A stretch of DNA of 51,279 bases from Geobacter sp. (lineage in GTDB: Bacteria > Desulfobacterota > Desulfuromonadia > Geobacterales > Pseudopelobacteraceae): positions 1 to 51,279 of the forward strand of contig VFJW01000079.1 in the NCBI GenBank assembly GCA_009885845.1. The letters run 5' to 3'. The notes under the pieces were generated by a model. The model saw nothing but the letters and a program-made list of their open reading frames with translations. It was not told where the DNA came from and did no database searches. This document shows, piece after piece, positions 15,058 through 24,364 of the stretch (position 1 is the first letter of the stretch; every line of letters starts with the position of its first letter). A program made the position numbers and the translations under genes.

Positions 15058-15896
15058 AATGTTTGAACACTCCGCAACCGGATACCATCCGGTGTAATAC
15101 TGACAATTCCCTCTTTGTACAAACCACCGAGAGCTTTTTTGAAACTTTTTTTGCTCATGCGGAGCAGTCCCGCAATCGCTTCGGGAGAGCTTTTGTCTGT
15201 CAGTTGAAGAAACCCGCCGCCGTCCTTCAAGGCCTCCAGAAGCTTGCCGCGATCCTCCGCCGCCTCTGAAGCACCCCCTTTACGCAGGGTGATATCAACC
15301 TTGCCGTCATCCCTGATTTTTTTGACATAGCCGCGAAGACGTTGGCCATAAAGCGGCTTGACAACCATCTCTGTATGAAAGATCAGTCCGCCGAAACGGT
15401 TGTTGATGATAACCTTGGCACCGAGATCAGTGTAGGCGTAGACTAACAGTTCAACTTCATCACCCTCAGCGACACTGTCATCCACTGGAACGATGAATTT
15501 ATCGAGTTTTGCCGATGCCGCAATCCGGCCGCTGCTGTGCAGAAATATATGAACCGGCACCTGATTCCCGCGCCTGACCGGTTCCATCTGCTCACCGAAC
15601 GGCAGTAGCAGATCCTTTTCCAGACCCCAGTCAAGGAAGGCTCCCACCGTTGTCGCCTCCACAACCTTCAGGAACGCAAACTCACCCACAACAGCTCGCG
15701 GCCGCTTGGTCGTAGCGGTCAGACGTCCGTCAGAATCAACGTAGACGAAAACATTCAGCGGCGAGCCGACTTCCGCCCCTTTCGGGAGAAGGCGCAACGG
15801 AAGCAGCACCTCTCCTTGGGCGGTTGTGAATACAGCACCGGAGGGTGTGATGCGGGTGATAGTAAGCAGATTATAGTTTCCGACTTGAAGCATCAT
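15054..15896 (-). CDS. cvfB: S1-domain RNA-binding protein, CvfB/YitL-like
   Basis: 280-aa protein of tandem S1-like OB folds and a C-terminal winged helix. Visible: TLLPLRLLPKGAEVGSPLNVFVYVDSDGRL-like strand pattern, FAFLKVVEATTVGAFLDWGL (second S1 unit), YGQRLRGYVKKIRDDGKVDITLR (third unit), and LLRMSKKSFKKALGGLYKEGIV (winged helix). Family members bind RNA; CvfB in staphylococci affects virulence regulation, but no role is known here. The start overlaps the hda stop (ATGA) and its stop overlaps the znuA start. Confidence 0.88.
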   Translation of the reverse strand: MMLQVGNYNLLTITRITPSGAVFTTAQGEVLLPLRLLPKGAEVGSPLNVFVYVDSDGRLTATTKRPRAVVGEFAFLKVVEATTVGAFLDWGLEKDLLLPFGEQMEPVRRGNQVPVHIFLHSSGRIAASAKLDKFIVPVDDSVAEGDEVELLVYAYTDLGAKVIINNRFGGLIFHTEMVVKPLYGQRLRGYVKKIRDDGKVDITLRKGGASEAAEDRGKLLEALKDGGGFLQLTDKSSPEAIAGLLRMSKKSFKKALGGLYKEGIVSITPDGIRLRSVQTL

Positions 15897-16585
15897 GTCT
15901 CCCTGCTTTTGAATGTCATTTCAAGTACTTCCCGGGCAAGCGGCAGTGTGATGCGCCGTTTTTCAGCCATGGAGAATCTATATAAGCGGTGAAAACCGGC
16001 AATCAATTCACCAACCTCACGGCTGGTGGTTGCCAGAATATAGTCGACCACATCGTCCGGTATTCTGATTTGATGGTCATCGGCCACCTTTTTGATAATC
16101 ATTCTCCGGGAGTTGTCATCCGAGGTATCGAGTTGAGCAACCAGTCCCCACAGGAGCCGGGAGGTAAGATGTTCGTCCATGTTCAGCAGTTCGCGCGGGG
16201 GCGTGGCTCCGGCCATAGCAATCGTGCGGCCCGAGGTATGAAATTCATTGAACAGCTGCCACAGGGCCCGGCGCAGGTCGGGATCATCCGGCATCCGGTG
16301 TAGATCATCAACCACAAGCCCGCCGGCAGTTGCAAATGTTGACACCAGTAGCTCCGGAGTTACCGGATCGGCGAGCGAGAGATACGGGACACTGCTGCCG
16401 GCAATAGACCGGAGCAGATGGGTTTTGCCAGAACCTGGCGGGCCGTACAGATACAGCAGTGACTCGGAATCGGCAAGATCGGCAATCCTCAGGGAAAAGC
16501 GGAGTGCGGCAGCGTTTCCTTCACAGGGAACAAAGCTGTCAAAGTCGAAACAGGGGGTAACGGGAAAATCGAAGAACTGCTGCAT
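15893..16585 (-). CDS. hda: DnaA-homologue AAA+ protein, Hda/DnaA-regulatory type
   Basis: 230-aa AAA+ ATPase related to DnaA domain III without the DNA-binding domain. It opens with FFDFPVTPCFDFDSFVPCEGN, then Walker A LYGPPGSGKTHLL (about residues 44-56), Walker B GGLVVDDLHRM, sensor region TIAMAGATPP and the arginine-finger region LTSRLLWGLVAQL. In E. coli, Hda drives ATP hydrolysis on DnaA to limit re-initiation. The start at 16585 is one base after the ruvB stop; the frame upstream belongs to ruvB. An N-terminal clamp-binding motif is suggested but not certain. Confidence 0.85.
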   Translation of the reverse strand: MQQFFDFPVTPCFDFDSFVPCEGNAAALRFSLRIADLADSESLLYLYGPPGSGKTHLLRSIAGSSVPYLSLADPVTPELLVSTFATAGGLVVDDLHRMPDDPDLRRALWQLFNEFHTSGRTIAMAGATPPRELLNMDEHLTSRLLWGLVAQLDTSDDNSRRMIIKKVADDHQIRIPDDVVDYILATTSREVGELIAGFHRLYRFSMAEKRRITLPLAREVLEMTFKSRET

Positions 16586-16586
16586 A

Positions 16587-17615
16587 CTAGAACAGGTTCG
16601 CCTGGGGGGATTCCGGGGCGATACGGCCAAAATGGAGATACGCAGCACGGGTAGCGACTCTGCCGCGTGGAGTACGGTTGATGAAACCGTTCTGGATAAG
16701 AAACGGTTCGTAGACATCCTCGATAGTGTCGCTCTCCTCACTGATGGCGGCGGCAATGGTGTCCAGACCGACCGGCCCCCCGCCGAACTTGTCGATAATT
16801 GTCAGGAGGATCATGCGATCCATCTGGTCGAATCCCATCTCGTCAATTTCAAGCAGCTTCAGCGTCTTCCGCACGACATCAAGTGTAATAACTCCGTCAG
16901 CACGCACCTGTGCATAGTCACGCACACGGCGCAGCAGGCGGTTGGCGATCCGGGGGGTTCCACGACTGCGCCGGGCAAGCTCGGCGGCTCCGTGAGGATC
17001 AATTTCCATCCCCAGGATCCCTGATGAACGGCAGATAATAGTGGCGAGTTCATCGTACGTATAAAATTCAAGGCGCGATATGACCCCGAAGCGATCGCGC
17101 AGCGGAGAAGAAAGCAGCCCCGCGCGGGTTGTGGCACCTACCAGGGTAAAACGTGGCAGATCAAGCTTGATCGAGCGGGCGCTCGGTCCCTGGCCGATGA
17201 TGATATCGAGCTGATAATCCTCCATCGCCGGATACAGGATTTCTTCAACTATATGGGAAATGCGGTGGATTTCATCGATAAAAAGCACGTCGTGCGGCTC
17301 AAGATTGGTGAGAATTGCGGCCAGATCACCCGGGCGTTCAATGACCGGGCCGGAGGTAGACTTAATGTTGACCCCCATCTCACAGGCAATGATATTGGCC
17401 AGCGTCGTCTTGCCAAGACCGGGCGGTCCGTACAATAGTACATGATCAAGTGCTTCCCCCCGCCCCCTGGCAGCATCTATGAACAGGCGCAGATTACCCT
17501 TGATCTTCTCCTGGCCGATGTAGTCATCAAAGGATCGCGGGCGCAGGGTCGCATCGAACTGGGAGTCATCGTCTCTTTTTTCCGGGGAGACTGCACGGGC
17601 GGCAAGGGAGTCCAT
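16587..17615 (-). CDS. ruvB: Holliday junction branch-migration helicase RuvB
   Basis: AAA+ motor that drives branch migration with RuvA. 342 aa from ATG 17615: [16 protein letters not shown], Walker [32 protein letters not shown], Walker [11 protein letters not shown], sensor [20 protein letters not shown] with the arginine finger, and the C-terminal winged helix ending [16 protein letters not shown]. Its ATG overlaps the hisS stop as TGATG, so translation is coupled; a longer start at 17639 is less likely. ruvA and ruvC are not in the window. Confidence 0.96.
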   Translation of the reverse strand: MDSLAARAVSPEKRDDDSQFDATLRPRSFDDYIGQEKIKGNLRLFIDAARGRGEALDHVLLYGPPGLGKTTLANIIACEMGVNIKSTSGPVIERPGDLAAILTNLEPHDVLFIDEIHRISHIVEEILYPAMEDYQLDIIIGQGPSARSIKLDLPRFTLVGATTRAGLLSSPLRDRFGVISRLEFYTYDELATIICRSSGILGMEIDPHGAAELARRSRGTPRIANRLLRRVRDYAQVRADGVITLDVVRKTLKLLEIDEMGFDQMDRMILLTIIDKFGGGPVGLDTIAAAISEESDTIEDVYEPFLIQNGFINRTPRGRVATRAAYLHFGRIAPESPQANLF

Positions 17616-18871
17616 CACTGCTCCGACTTCATGACACATGCCCGGATTTCGGCAACCGTCAGTGCTGTATCGGCCTGGGCTCCATCAGCCATCCGTTTGA
17701 ACGTAGCACGACCTGACGCCACCTCGTTTTCACCTATCACCACGCTGTAGCGGGATTTAAGTTTGTCGGCCCGGCGCATCTGGCTCTTCAGACTTTTCCC
17801 TTCATAGTCCATTTCAACACGGATTCCGGACTTCAGCAGTCCATCCATCAGGCGAAAAGCAACGTCACGTTCCCCTACTCCCATCGTGGCGATAAACAGG
17901 TCGGGACAAGAGGAAAAATTCTGACTGCCAAGTAGCAGTGCGACCCGCTCAAGCCCCATCGCAAAACCTATCCCGGGGATGGCCGGACCGCCAAGCTGCG
18001 AGATAAGCCCATCATAGCGCCCACCGGCAGCTACGGCGGATTGCGCACCGAGAAGTCCGGTAACCATTTCGAAGGTTGTGCGGGTGTAGTAATCAAGTCC
18101 GCGCACCATACGGGCATTGATGCTGTACGGCGTGGCTGAAAGGTCAAGATAGCGGCGTACACTGCTGAAATGATCGTCACAACTGCTGCAGAGATGATCA
18201 AGTACCGACGGAGCACCGGCGGTCGCCTCAACACAGCCCGGCACCTTACAGTCAAGCGTGCGGAGCGGGTTGGTGGCAGAGCGCCGTTTGCAGTCGTCAC
18301 AGAGCAGCGCCATCCGCTCATCAAGAAAATTCCGCAACGCGGTACGGTAGGCGGGGCGGCATTCCGGACATCCGAGCGAATTTATCTGAAGCGTCGGCTC
18401 AGTCAGGCCGATTTCACGAAAAAAGGCCGTCAGCATATTCAGTACCTGGGCGTCTGCCAGCGGGTCGTGGACACCGGTAATTTCAGCGCCGATCTGGTGA
18501 AATTGGCGATAGCGACCCTTTTGAGGGCGTTCATAGCGGAACATCGGCCCCAAGTAGTACAATTTTGCAACCGGATCAGCGGCATACAGCTTGTGCTCGA
18601 TAAACGCTCGCATGACCCCTGCGGTACCTTCCGGCCGGAGTGTGACGCTGTTCTCACCTTTGTCCGTGAAGGTGTACATCTCTTTTTCTACAATATCGGT
18701 TGCATCACCGATCGAGCGGCTGAACAGTTCGGTTTTCTCTAACACCGGAACCCGGATTTCAGCAAAACCATTCAATTCAAATACCCGACGGGCCATCTGT
18801 TCAATATGCTGCCAACGCCCGGACTCATCAGGGAGAATATCGTTAAAACCTTTCACTGCAGTAAGCGCCAC
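17615..18871 (-). CDS. hisS: Histidyl-tRNA synthetase
   Basis: Charges tRNA-His. 418 aa, class II synthetase: motif 1 around [13 protein letters not shown], motif 2 [26 protein letters not shown], histidine-specific [12 protein letters not shown], motif 3 [15 protein letters not shown], and the C-terminal anticodon domain. GTG start at 18871 with GAGGTG a few bases upstream. First gene of a seven-gene overlapping cluster that ends in znuB. A zinc-like Cys cluster ([21 protein letters not shown]) sits in the insertion region, common in longer HisS forms. Confidence 0.96.
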   Translation of the reverse strand: MALTAVKGFNDILPDESGRWQHIEQMARRVFELNGFAEIRVPVLEKTELFSRSIGDATDIVEKEMYTFTDKGENSVTLRPEGTAGVMRAFIEHKLYAADPVAKLYYLGPMFRYERPQKGRYRQFHQIGAEITGVHDPLADAQVLNMLTAFFREIGLTEPTLQINSLGCPECRPAYRTALRNFLDERMALLCDDCKRRSATNPLRTLDCKVPGCVEATAGAPSVLDHLCSSCDDHFSSVRRYLDLSATPYSINARMVRGLDYYTRTTFEMVTGLLGAQSAVAAGGRYDGLISQLGGPAIPGIGFAMGLERVALLLGSQNFSSCPDLFIATMGVGERDVAFRLMDGLLKSGIRVEMDYEGKSLKSQMRRADKLKSRYSVVIGENEVASGRATFKRMADGAQADTALTVAEIRACVMKSEQ

Positions 18872-18900
18872 ACATCACCTCATATTAAAGTTACAAACGG

Positions 18901-18941
18901 AAAAAGTCCAGGCTGCACGACACATCTGCAGGACCGGACTT
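18901..18941 (-). terminator. Intrinsic terminator of the REC-GGDEF gene
   Basis: On the minus strand AAGTCC pairs with GGACTT, with an inner CTGCA/TGCAG stem, followed by TTTTT. It begins 19 bp beyond the stop codon at 18960. Confidence 0.75.
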
Positions 18942-18959
18942 GTTCTGATCCTCTATAGA

Positions 18960-20318
18960 TCAGGAAACTATGCGTTGAACACAGTTTTTACCTGATGATT
19001 TACCGGCATACATGGCCTTGTCAGCCATTTCAAGCAGCACTTCCTTTGACGCGGTATCATCGGGACAACAGGCATAGCCGATACTGCAGGTAAGTTGAAT
19101 TATCTGCCCTTCAGACACATGAAATTGGTGGCCGGCAACTAACCGGCGAATACGTTCTGCAACATGGCCAGCCGTTTCACAGGACGTTTCAACCAGTATG
19201 ACGGTATATTCATCTCCACCATATCGGATAACAATATCAACATCACGTACCGCTTTTTTGAGCAGTGCTCCGAATTCAGCCAGAACCTGACTGCCAATTA
19301 AATGTCCGTGAACATCGTTTACCTGCTTGAAATAATCAACGTCAATAAAAAGAACCGCCAGGTGTGAGGAATACCGCTCAACACGTTTCATTTCACGCTC
19401 AAGAGCAATTTCCAGATAACGATGATTATAAAGGCCACTGATGTCGTCAATAAACAGCAGATCATTTGCTTTTGAAAACGTTTCAGCATTCTCAAAAGCA
19501 CGTAACGACTGTTCGATCAAAAATAGAATATTTTTACTGTTTTTTGCAATGTCTGGAAGTAAACAAGAGGGGTTGTTCAGGAGAACAATCATACCGAACG
19601 GCGCGGAATGACTGTACACCGGTATCAATAGGGCTTCAGTGAATCCTTTTGAACAGCACTGTGCAGGGAGGTGAAGATGTTCGATTAAAGATTCAGGGGT
19701 TGTTGGTGTAACGAGGCGTGAATTGATTTCATCAGAAAGTAATTCACCTAAAACAGCTGGGATTCCTTTTGCAGCCTTAAGCTCAAGAACACCTTTTACC
19801 ATAAAGAATCCGATTGCTCGACTGAGTCCTGTTTCGCGGGCAATTGCTTCAACCATCAAGTGATAAAGATGTTCGCGATTAAGACAACCGGCAATGGTCT
19901 GACTTGCCCGAAACAATGAAAGCATGTTTTTGAGCTCTTCATTTTCATCAAGAAGACGGCGCTGCAGGATGCACTGAGCAACAGAATGCTTGAATTTATC
20001 CGGATCAACCGGCTTTACGAGATAATCACGCGCACCAAGCTTGAGGGCAAGGATAGCAGACTCCATATTTGCATTGCCGGTGACCATAATGACATCGACG
20101 GTCGGATGACTCTCACGTACCTGCGACAAAATTTCAAGGCCGCTGATATCAGGCATAACCAGATCAGTAATAACCAGCGAATACTGTCCGTTGGCAAGCA
20201 TTTTGAGTCCATCGCTCCCGCAGGATGCGGTCTCGACCTGATACCCTTCTGCAAACAGCAGGTTGGAGAACATTTCCCGAAAAAAACGGTCATCTTCAAC
20301 TAACAGGATTGTATCCAT
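18960..20318 (-). CDS. Response regulator with GGDEF diguanylate cyclase output
   Basis: 452-aa signalling protein. The REC domain at residues 1-120 has ILLVEDDRF, the phosphoacceptor in VITDLVMPD, and the switch Lys in YLVKPVD. A GAF-like sensor segment spans about 140-280. The GGDEF domain follows (about 295-452): DDISGLYNHRYLE, FIDVDYFKQVND and the active site RYGGDEYTVIL, where the fifth position is Tyr instead of Phe. RDVD five residues earlier is an intact c-di-GMP inhibitory I-site (RxxD). Cytosolic. Predicted to make c-di-GMP when phosphorylated; the partner kinase is not in the window. Confidence 0.92.
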   Translation of the reverse strand: MDTILLVEDDRFFREMFSNLLFAEGYQVETASCGSDGLKMLANGQYSLVITDLVMPDISGLEILSQVRESHPTVDVIMVTGNANMESAILALKLGARDYLVKPVDPDKFKHSVAQCILQRRLLDENEELKNMLSLFRASQTIAGCLNREHLYHLMVEAIARETGLSRAIGFFMVKGVLELKAAKGIPAVLGELLSDEINSRLVTPTTPESLIEHLHLPAQCCSKGFTEALLIPVYSHSAPFGMIVLLNNPSCLLPDIAKNSKNILFLIEQSLRAFENAETFSKANDLLFIDDISGLYNHRYLEIALEREMKRVERYSSHLAVLFIDVDYFKQVNDVHGHLIGSQVLAEFGALLKKAVRDVDIVIRYGGDEYTVILVETSCETAGHVAERIRRLVAGHQFHVSEGQIIQLTCSIGYACCPDDTASKEVLLEMADKAMYAGKSSGKNCVQRIVS

Positions 20319-20393
20319 GTGGCATCGCCCGATATAGAAAATATCACTAACTTATTCTACCCTTGTACTCTATATTACTGCTCGTAGTCAACG

Positions 20394-22787
20394 TCATTCG
20401 GGGTTGAATGGCGTTGCTACTGACCAGCTTTTGCCATCAGTGACAAGCTCGATAGTTCCATCACGATCAGTACGATAGAGAGGAACACCTTTTGATCTCA
20501 GAAGGTCAACCGTCCGCACTGAAGGAAGACCGAACCGATTCGCAGCACCGGCAGAAATAAGCGCCAGTTCCGGACTCACCCGTGCCAGAAATCTCTCTGA
20601 AGTTGAAAAGCGACTGCCATGATGCCCAACCTTGAGAACGGATGATTTCAGATCATATCCCTTGTCAAGCATCCTTTGTTCAGCCTCAAAACCAGCATCA
20701 GCGCAAAAGATCATACTGAAGGAACCATAACTGAGACGGAATACGAGTGACTGTTCGTTCACACTTGATTCGTCACCATCAGCAGCATTTTCCATCGACT
20801 CCACCGGTGAAAGCACAGTGATAGAAACCGGACCTGGAAGAGTAATAACGTCGCCGGCAACTAATGTGCGCTGCGGGACACTTTTTGAATCCAGCTCACG
20901 TATTATGTCTTCAGACACTTTGGTGCCGCTCCAAAACTCACCGACGCTAAAATTCTTTATGACATACGGTAGACCGCCGCTATGGTCGGGATGGTCATGC
21001 GTAGCGATCATTCTGTCGATCCGGCCGACATGCATTGCTCCGAGTGCCGGTGCAAGAAAACGTTTGCCGAAGTCCTGCCCGGTGTCATGCAGATACCCAC
21101 CCCCGTCGACAAGCAGAGTTGAGCCGTCCGGAAGCTGCAACAGCATAGATTCAGCCTGCCCGACACTAAGCATTGTTATATGCAGCCGACCATCTGAAAC
21201 TGTAGCGGCGTAGAGATGCAAAACTACGGCAGTGATCGGTATCAGCAAAGACAGGCATATAAGCAGTAATCTTTTTTTCACGAATGTAATAACAATCATA
21301 AAGAGGAGAAAAAATAACATATCCCAACCGGTTATGCCGTGAAAGGTAAGTACCGGAAGCGAGGTACACCAGATAATAAAACGGTTGGAAATAGCAATCA
21401 GGATTGCCGCCGGCCAGAGCAGCATGGATGCAAACGACGGGAACAGCGTCAGGAACGGCAATGCTATGAATCCTGCAAGTACGGCTCCATAACCGAGAAG
21501 CGGCACTATCACAAAATTGGTCAGAATTCCATTGAGCGAAGCAATTTTGAAGATATATAAAACCGGCAAAAGCGTGACGCAGGATGCCGCAACCGACGCG
21601 GCAATAAATTGAATCATACTTTTCTGCCAGGGAGATTTCATGACTGCGGTATACTTTACGATCATCGGAACGGCGACAAGAATGCCCCATAATGACAGGA
21701 AAGACAGCTGAAATGACACATCAAAAAGTGTTGGCGGATTTACTGCAACAAGCAAAAATGCGGCAAACAGGAGCGTATTGACCGAATCCCGTTCTCTCTC
21801 TGAGAAAAGTGCGGCTGCAAAAACAGACAGCATAATTACAGAACGCGCTGTTGCCGGGGCATTACCGGTCAGCAAAAGATATAAAAGCATAGCCGGGACA
21901 GCTATCAACACTGCAATCCTGCGTACATTCCAGCGTAGTGCAGGATATTCAAAACGGGTCATAAGCCATACAACCAGCAGAGCAATGAACGCAGCAATAA
22001 TGCCGATATGAAAACCGGATATTGAAAGGATATGGTTTACTCCGGCTCTGGCATAGGCATCGGCCAGATCGCGTGGAATTCTTCTTTGATCGCCGACAAG
22101 AAGTGCCGTAAGGATTGAAGAGATATGCACATCAGGAATCGAGCTGCGAATAACGTCTCCCAGAGATCGTGCCGTTTTATCAATTGTGCGTTGTATCGAT
22201 TCTACCGCGGCAGCGCGCATAAGAACAATTTCATCCTGTGAAACGACTCGACCAATAGCCGATATGCCCTGAAAGGCAAGATACCGTACATAATCAAATT
22301 CACCGGCCAGACCGAGTCGTCGCGGTACAGAAACCCTTGATTTGAAACGAATACGGTCTCCACGAGTCAGCGTAATATCCCCTTCGCTAACGTACAGCAG
22401 AAGCTTTCCAGAAATCAGTTCCGCTCGGTTTCCGTTGATTACACTTTCAACCTGGACTGTCAGGCGGCTCCCTTCCGGAGACACCGATGGACGTGTCGAG
22501 ATAACTCCTTCAATGGTAATCGGACGATCAGAAACGTGAGTCCTGAGAGAATGCTGAGATTGGTCGGGAGTTAACCAGGGGTGCAGGACAGTCAGACCCC
22601 AGAAAAAGAAAAAGAGAACAGTGAAAACAGAGAAGGAAAGCGGGTACGGCAGAAAAGAGGCAAGCAGCAGGCACGTAAAAACGGCCGCTAACATCAATAT
22701 ATCAGAATAAAAACCGGTTAGTACAGACAGCGACATCGCTGCCGTCATACATATAAACGGAATCAGGAACGGCCAGCGACGAGACAT
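20394..22787 (-). CDS. comEC: ComEC/Rec2 DNA-uptake channel protein
   Basis: 797-aa integral membrane protein that forms the inner-membrane channel for single-stranded DNA in natural transformation. N-terminal hydrophobic helices lead into an OB-type periplasmic DUF4131 region (about 90-190). The competence domain (about 225-500) opens with the loop ARAGVNHILSISGFHIGII. The C-terminal metallo-beta-lactamase-like domain starts near 540: LSVGQAESMLLQLPDGSTLLVDGGG, then ATHDHPDHSGG with the metal-binding HxHxDH and KVGHHGSRFSTS. All three domains are full length. It is followed at once by an exported protein (9 bp upstream gene). Confidence 0.94.
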   Translation of the reverse strand: MSRRWPFLIPFICMTAAMSLSVLTGFYSDILMLAAVFTCLLLASFLPYPLSFSVFTVLFFFFWGLTVLHPWLTPDQSQHSLRTHVSDRPITIEGVISTRPSVSPEGSRLTVQVESVINGNRAELISGKLLLYVSEGDITLTRGDRIRFKSRVSVPRRLGLAGEFDYVRYLAFQGISAIGRVVSQDEIVLMRAAAVESIQRTIDKTARSLGDVIRSSIPDVHISSILTALLVGDQRRIPRDLADAYARAGVNHILSISGFHIGIIAAFIALLVVWLMTRFEYPALRWNVRRIAVLIAVPAMLLYLLLTGNAPATARSVIMLSVFAAALFSERERDSVNTLLFAAFLLVAVNPPTLFDVSFQLSFLSLWGILVAVPMIVKYTAVMKSPWQKSMIQFIAASVAASCVTLLPVLYIFKIASLNGILTNFVIVPLLGYGAVLAGFIALPFLTLFPSFASMLLWPAAILIAISNRFIIWCTSLPVLTFHGITGWDMLFFLLFMIVITFVKKRLLLICLSLLIPITAVVLHLYAATVSDGRLHITMLSVGQAESMLLQLPDGSTLLVDGGGYLHDTGQDFGKRFLAPALGAMHVGRIDRMIATHDHPDHSGGLPYVIKNFSVGEFWSGTKVSEDIIRELDSKSVPQRTLVAGDVITLPGPVSITVLSPVESMENAADGDESSVNEQSLVFRLSYGSFSMIFCADAGFEAEQRMLDKGYDLKSSVLKVGHHGSRFSTSERFLARVSPELALISAGAANRFGLPSVRTVDLLRSKGVPLYRTDRDGTIELVTDGKSWSVATPFNPE

Positions 22788-22796
22788 GGCGACAGA

Positions 22797-23954
22797 TTAT
22801 TTTCGAACGGAAAAAGAACCCTGCATACTCTTCAGCAACACACCAGCTTCTTCCGACCCTATCAGACGATTCGCAGGCCCGGCCACACCGGCCAAACGGA
22901 GAAAATCATCCGGAGTCATACTTTTTTTGTTGAGTTCAATACTATCAATTCCACCGGTTGGGGGCAGAGTTATCGAAAGGGAATTTTCTCCAGATTCAAG
23001 TCGGAAGAGACCGATAGCAACTTTACTCAAATACGGCTTGGCGATAATTTTAAACGGTGTATCGTTTATTATTCCGGTGATCAATTCACCCAAGAGATTT
23101 ACTGTGATGCCATAATATCCCGCTTCAGCAACAGTCAGCGGAATCTGGAGCGTTGCTCCCCGGTAATCTGCCCGAATCCATTCAGAAGAATAAAAAGGAC
23201 CGAGATAGGAAACTTTTGTTGGCGTTGCAGTGGGATGGGAAGCTATCTTCTCCGAAACAGCAATCATCCTGGGTAATGTGTCATGAGCGCCACTCGGTAA
23301 TTCGGCATAACGATTTGTCAGAGCAACAACGATTTCAGCCAAACGAACCGCAGTCAACTTTTCTTTGAAACGCCATCCATTAAAGGGCTGAATCGGTGTA
23401 TAGTCAGGCGCCGTCAGAGAAAATGAATCTATGGCACCATCAGGAGGAATGGTAAGTTTGATGGTAACAGCACCCGCTGGTAACGGTATCTTTGCGATGT
23501 CTGTTTCCCGAAAATTCCCCGAGTTTGAATCGACTCGATAATCCTTATTATCAATATTCCAGACAAATCCATTCCCTTTTATGATGCCTTTAAGCTCATA
23601 GTCACCAGCTATCGGCAGTAAAACAGTAAAGGTGGCAGTAGTCGAATCAGAAACTCCCATAAGCCACCCTTTTCCGGTAAAAGCACCGAACAGGGGAAAG
23701 TCTCGTAAGGTTACCCGATCCGTCAGTTCATTATAGGCATTTTCCGCCTCATAGCGAAAAATACGTTTCCCGCCAAGAATTAAAAGATAATCCCGATCAG
23801 CTGGCTCGCCGGGGAGGCCGTTACTCCACGAAAATTGCTGGAGCAGCTGACTGGCAAAATCTTTTTGTGTGAAGACGGGAACTTTGTCAGCTCCCCACGA
23901 AACTGACTGAAATAGAGAAAAAAAAGCAATTACTATCAGAGTATGGCGAAGCAT
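22797..23954 (-). CDS. Exported protein with duplicated beta-rich carbohydrate-binding-like domain
   Basis: 385-aa protein of unknown function with a signal peptide (LRHTLIVIAFFSLFQSVSWG, cleavage likely after WGA). Two segments look duplicated: LPAGAVTIKLTIPPDGAIDSFSL (shown in part; about residues 160-180) and LESGENSLSITLPPTGGIDSIEL (about 320-340), each after a GYY/GDY-x-hydrophobic strand. The pattern resembles CBM-like jelly-roll modules. ATG 23954 with GGGGGTG upstream is chosen over the GTG at 23960. It sits 9 bp before comEC, suggesting co-transcription but not showing a role in DNA uptake. Confidence 0.7.
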   Translation of the reverse strand: MLRHTLIVIAFFSLFQSVSWGADKVPVFTQKDFASQLLQQFSWSNGLPGEPADRDYLLILGGKRIFRYEAENAYNELTDRVTLRDFPLFGAFTGKGWLMGVSDSTTATFTVLLPIAGDYELKGIIKGNGFVWNIDNKDYRVDSNSGNFRETDIAKIPLPAGAVTIKLTIPPDGAIDSFSLTAPDYTPIQPFNGWRFKEKLTAVRLAEIVVALTNRYAELPSGAHDTLPRMIAVSEKIASHPTATPTKVSYLGPFYSSEWIRADYRGATLQIPLTVAEAGYYGITVNLLGELITGIINDTPFKIIAKPYLSKVAIGLFRLESGENSLSITLPPTGGIDSIELNKKSMTPDDFLRLAGVAGPANRLIGSEEAGVLLKSMQGSFSVRK

Positions 23955-24048
23955 ACACACCCCCGAACCGGTAAAATAACCTGCATTATGAAACCAAAAC
24001 GGGGGTCAGACGCATCTGAACCCCGTAGCAAACTACATTTGAATATGA

Positions 24049-24351
24049 TTACCCCTGATATCCCCGGCAGTCATCCTCATCATTCTCTACATTCTCAATG
24101 TCACACTCATTATCACCTTCTTCATATCCATACTCATTATCCACTTCTGAAACATCATCTTCAGAAAGACAGCGTTCCTGAACCCGGAGTTCATTTTCGG
24201 CAATCTTTTCAAAACGATCCAGCAAATCAGGGTTTGTACAAAAACGACCTTCCTTCTGTTTGCACGAATTCAGATCACACAAATCGAAAAGCTGAATTTC
24301 GCTGCAAAGTCGTTGAGGCAGAATATCAGATTTTAACCCGGAATCAGACAT
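24049..24351 (-). CDS. Small acidic cysteine-containing protein
   Basis: 100-aa protein of unknown function. The N-terminal part has four Cys in about 25 residues (LCSEIQLFDLC, LNSCKQKEGRFC), which could bind a metal or cluster. The middle, TNPDLLDRFEKIAENEL, is helical. The C-terminal third is strongly acidic (DVSEVDNEYGYEEGDNECD). It ends before the exported-protein gene and lies 13 bp after fbp on the same strand, so it is probably co-transcribed with fbp. It looks like a conserved Geobacter-type family, from memory only. Confidence 0.65.
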   Translation of the reverse strand: MSDSGLKSDILPQRLCSEIQLFDLCDLNSCKQKEGRFCTNPDLLDRFEKIAENELRVQERCLSEDDVSEVDNEYGYEEGDNECDIENVENDEDDCRGYQG

Positions 24352-24364
24352 AGCTATTTACTGG

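Noticed and set aside
14371-15066. + strand open frame of 231 codons
   Set aside because: Antisense to znuA with no recognisable motif or ribosome site.
16248-17024. + strand open frame of 258 codons
   Set aside because: Antisense across hda and ruvB, both clearly real.
21166-21690. Minus-strand open frame of 174 codons inside comEC
   Set aside because: Same strand, different frame within the comEC coding sequence, which is continuous and full length.
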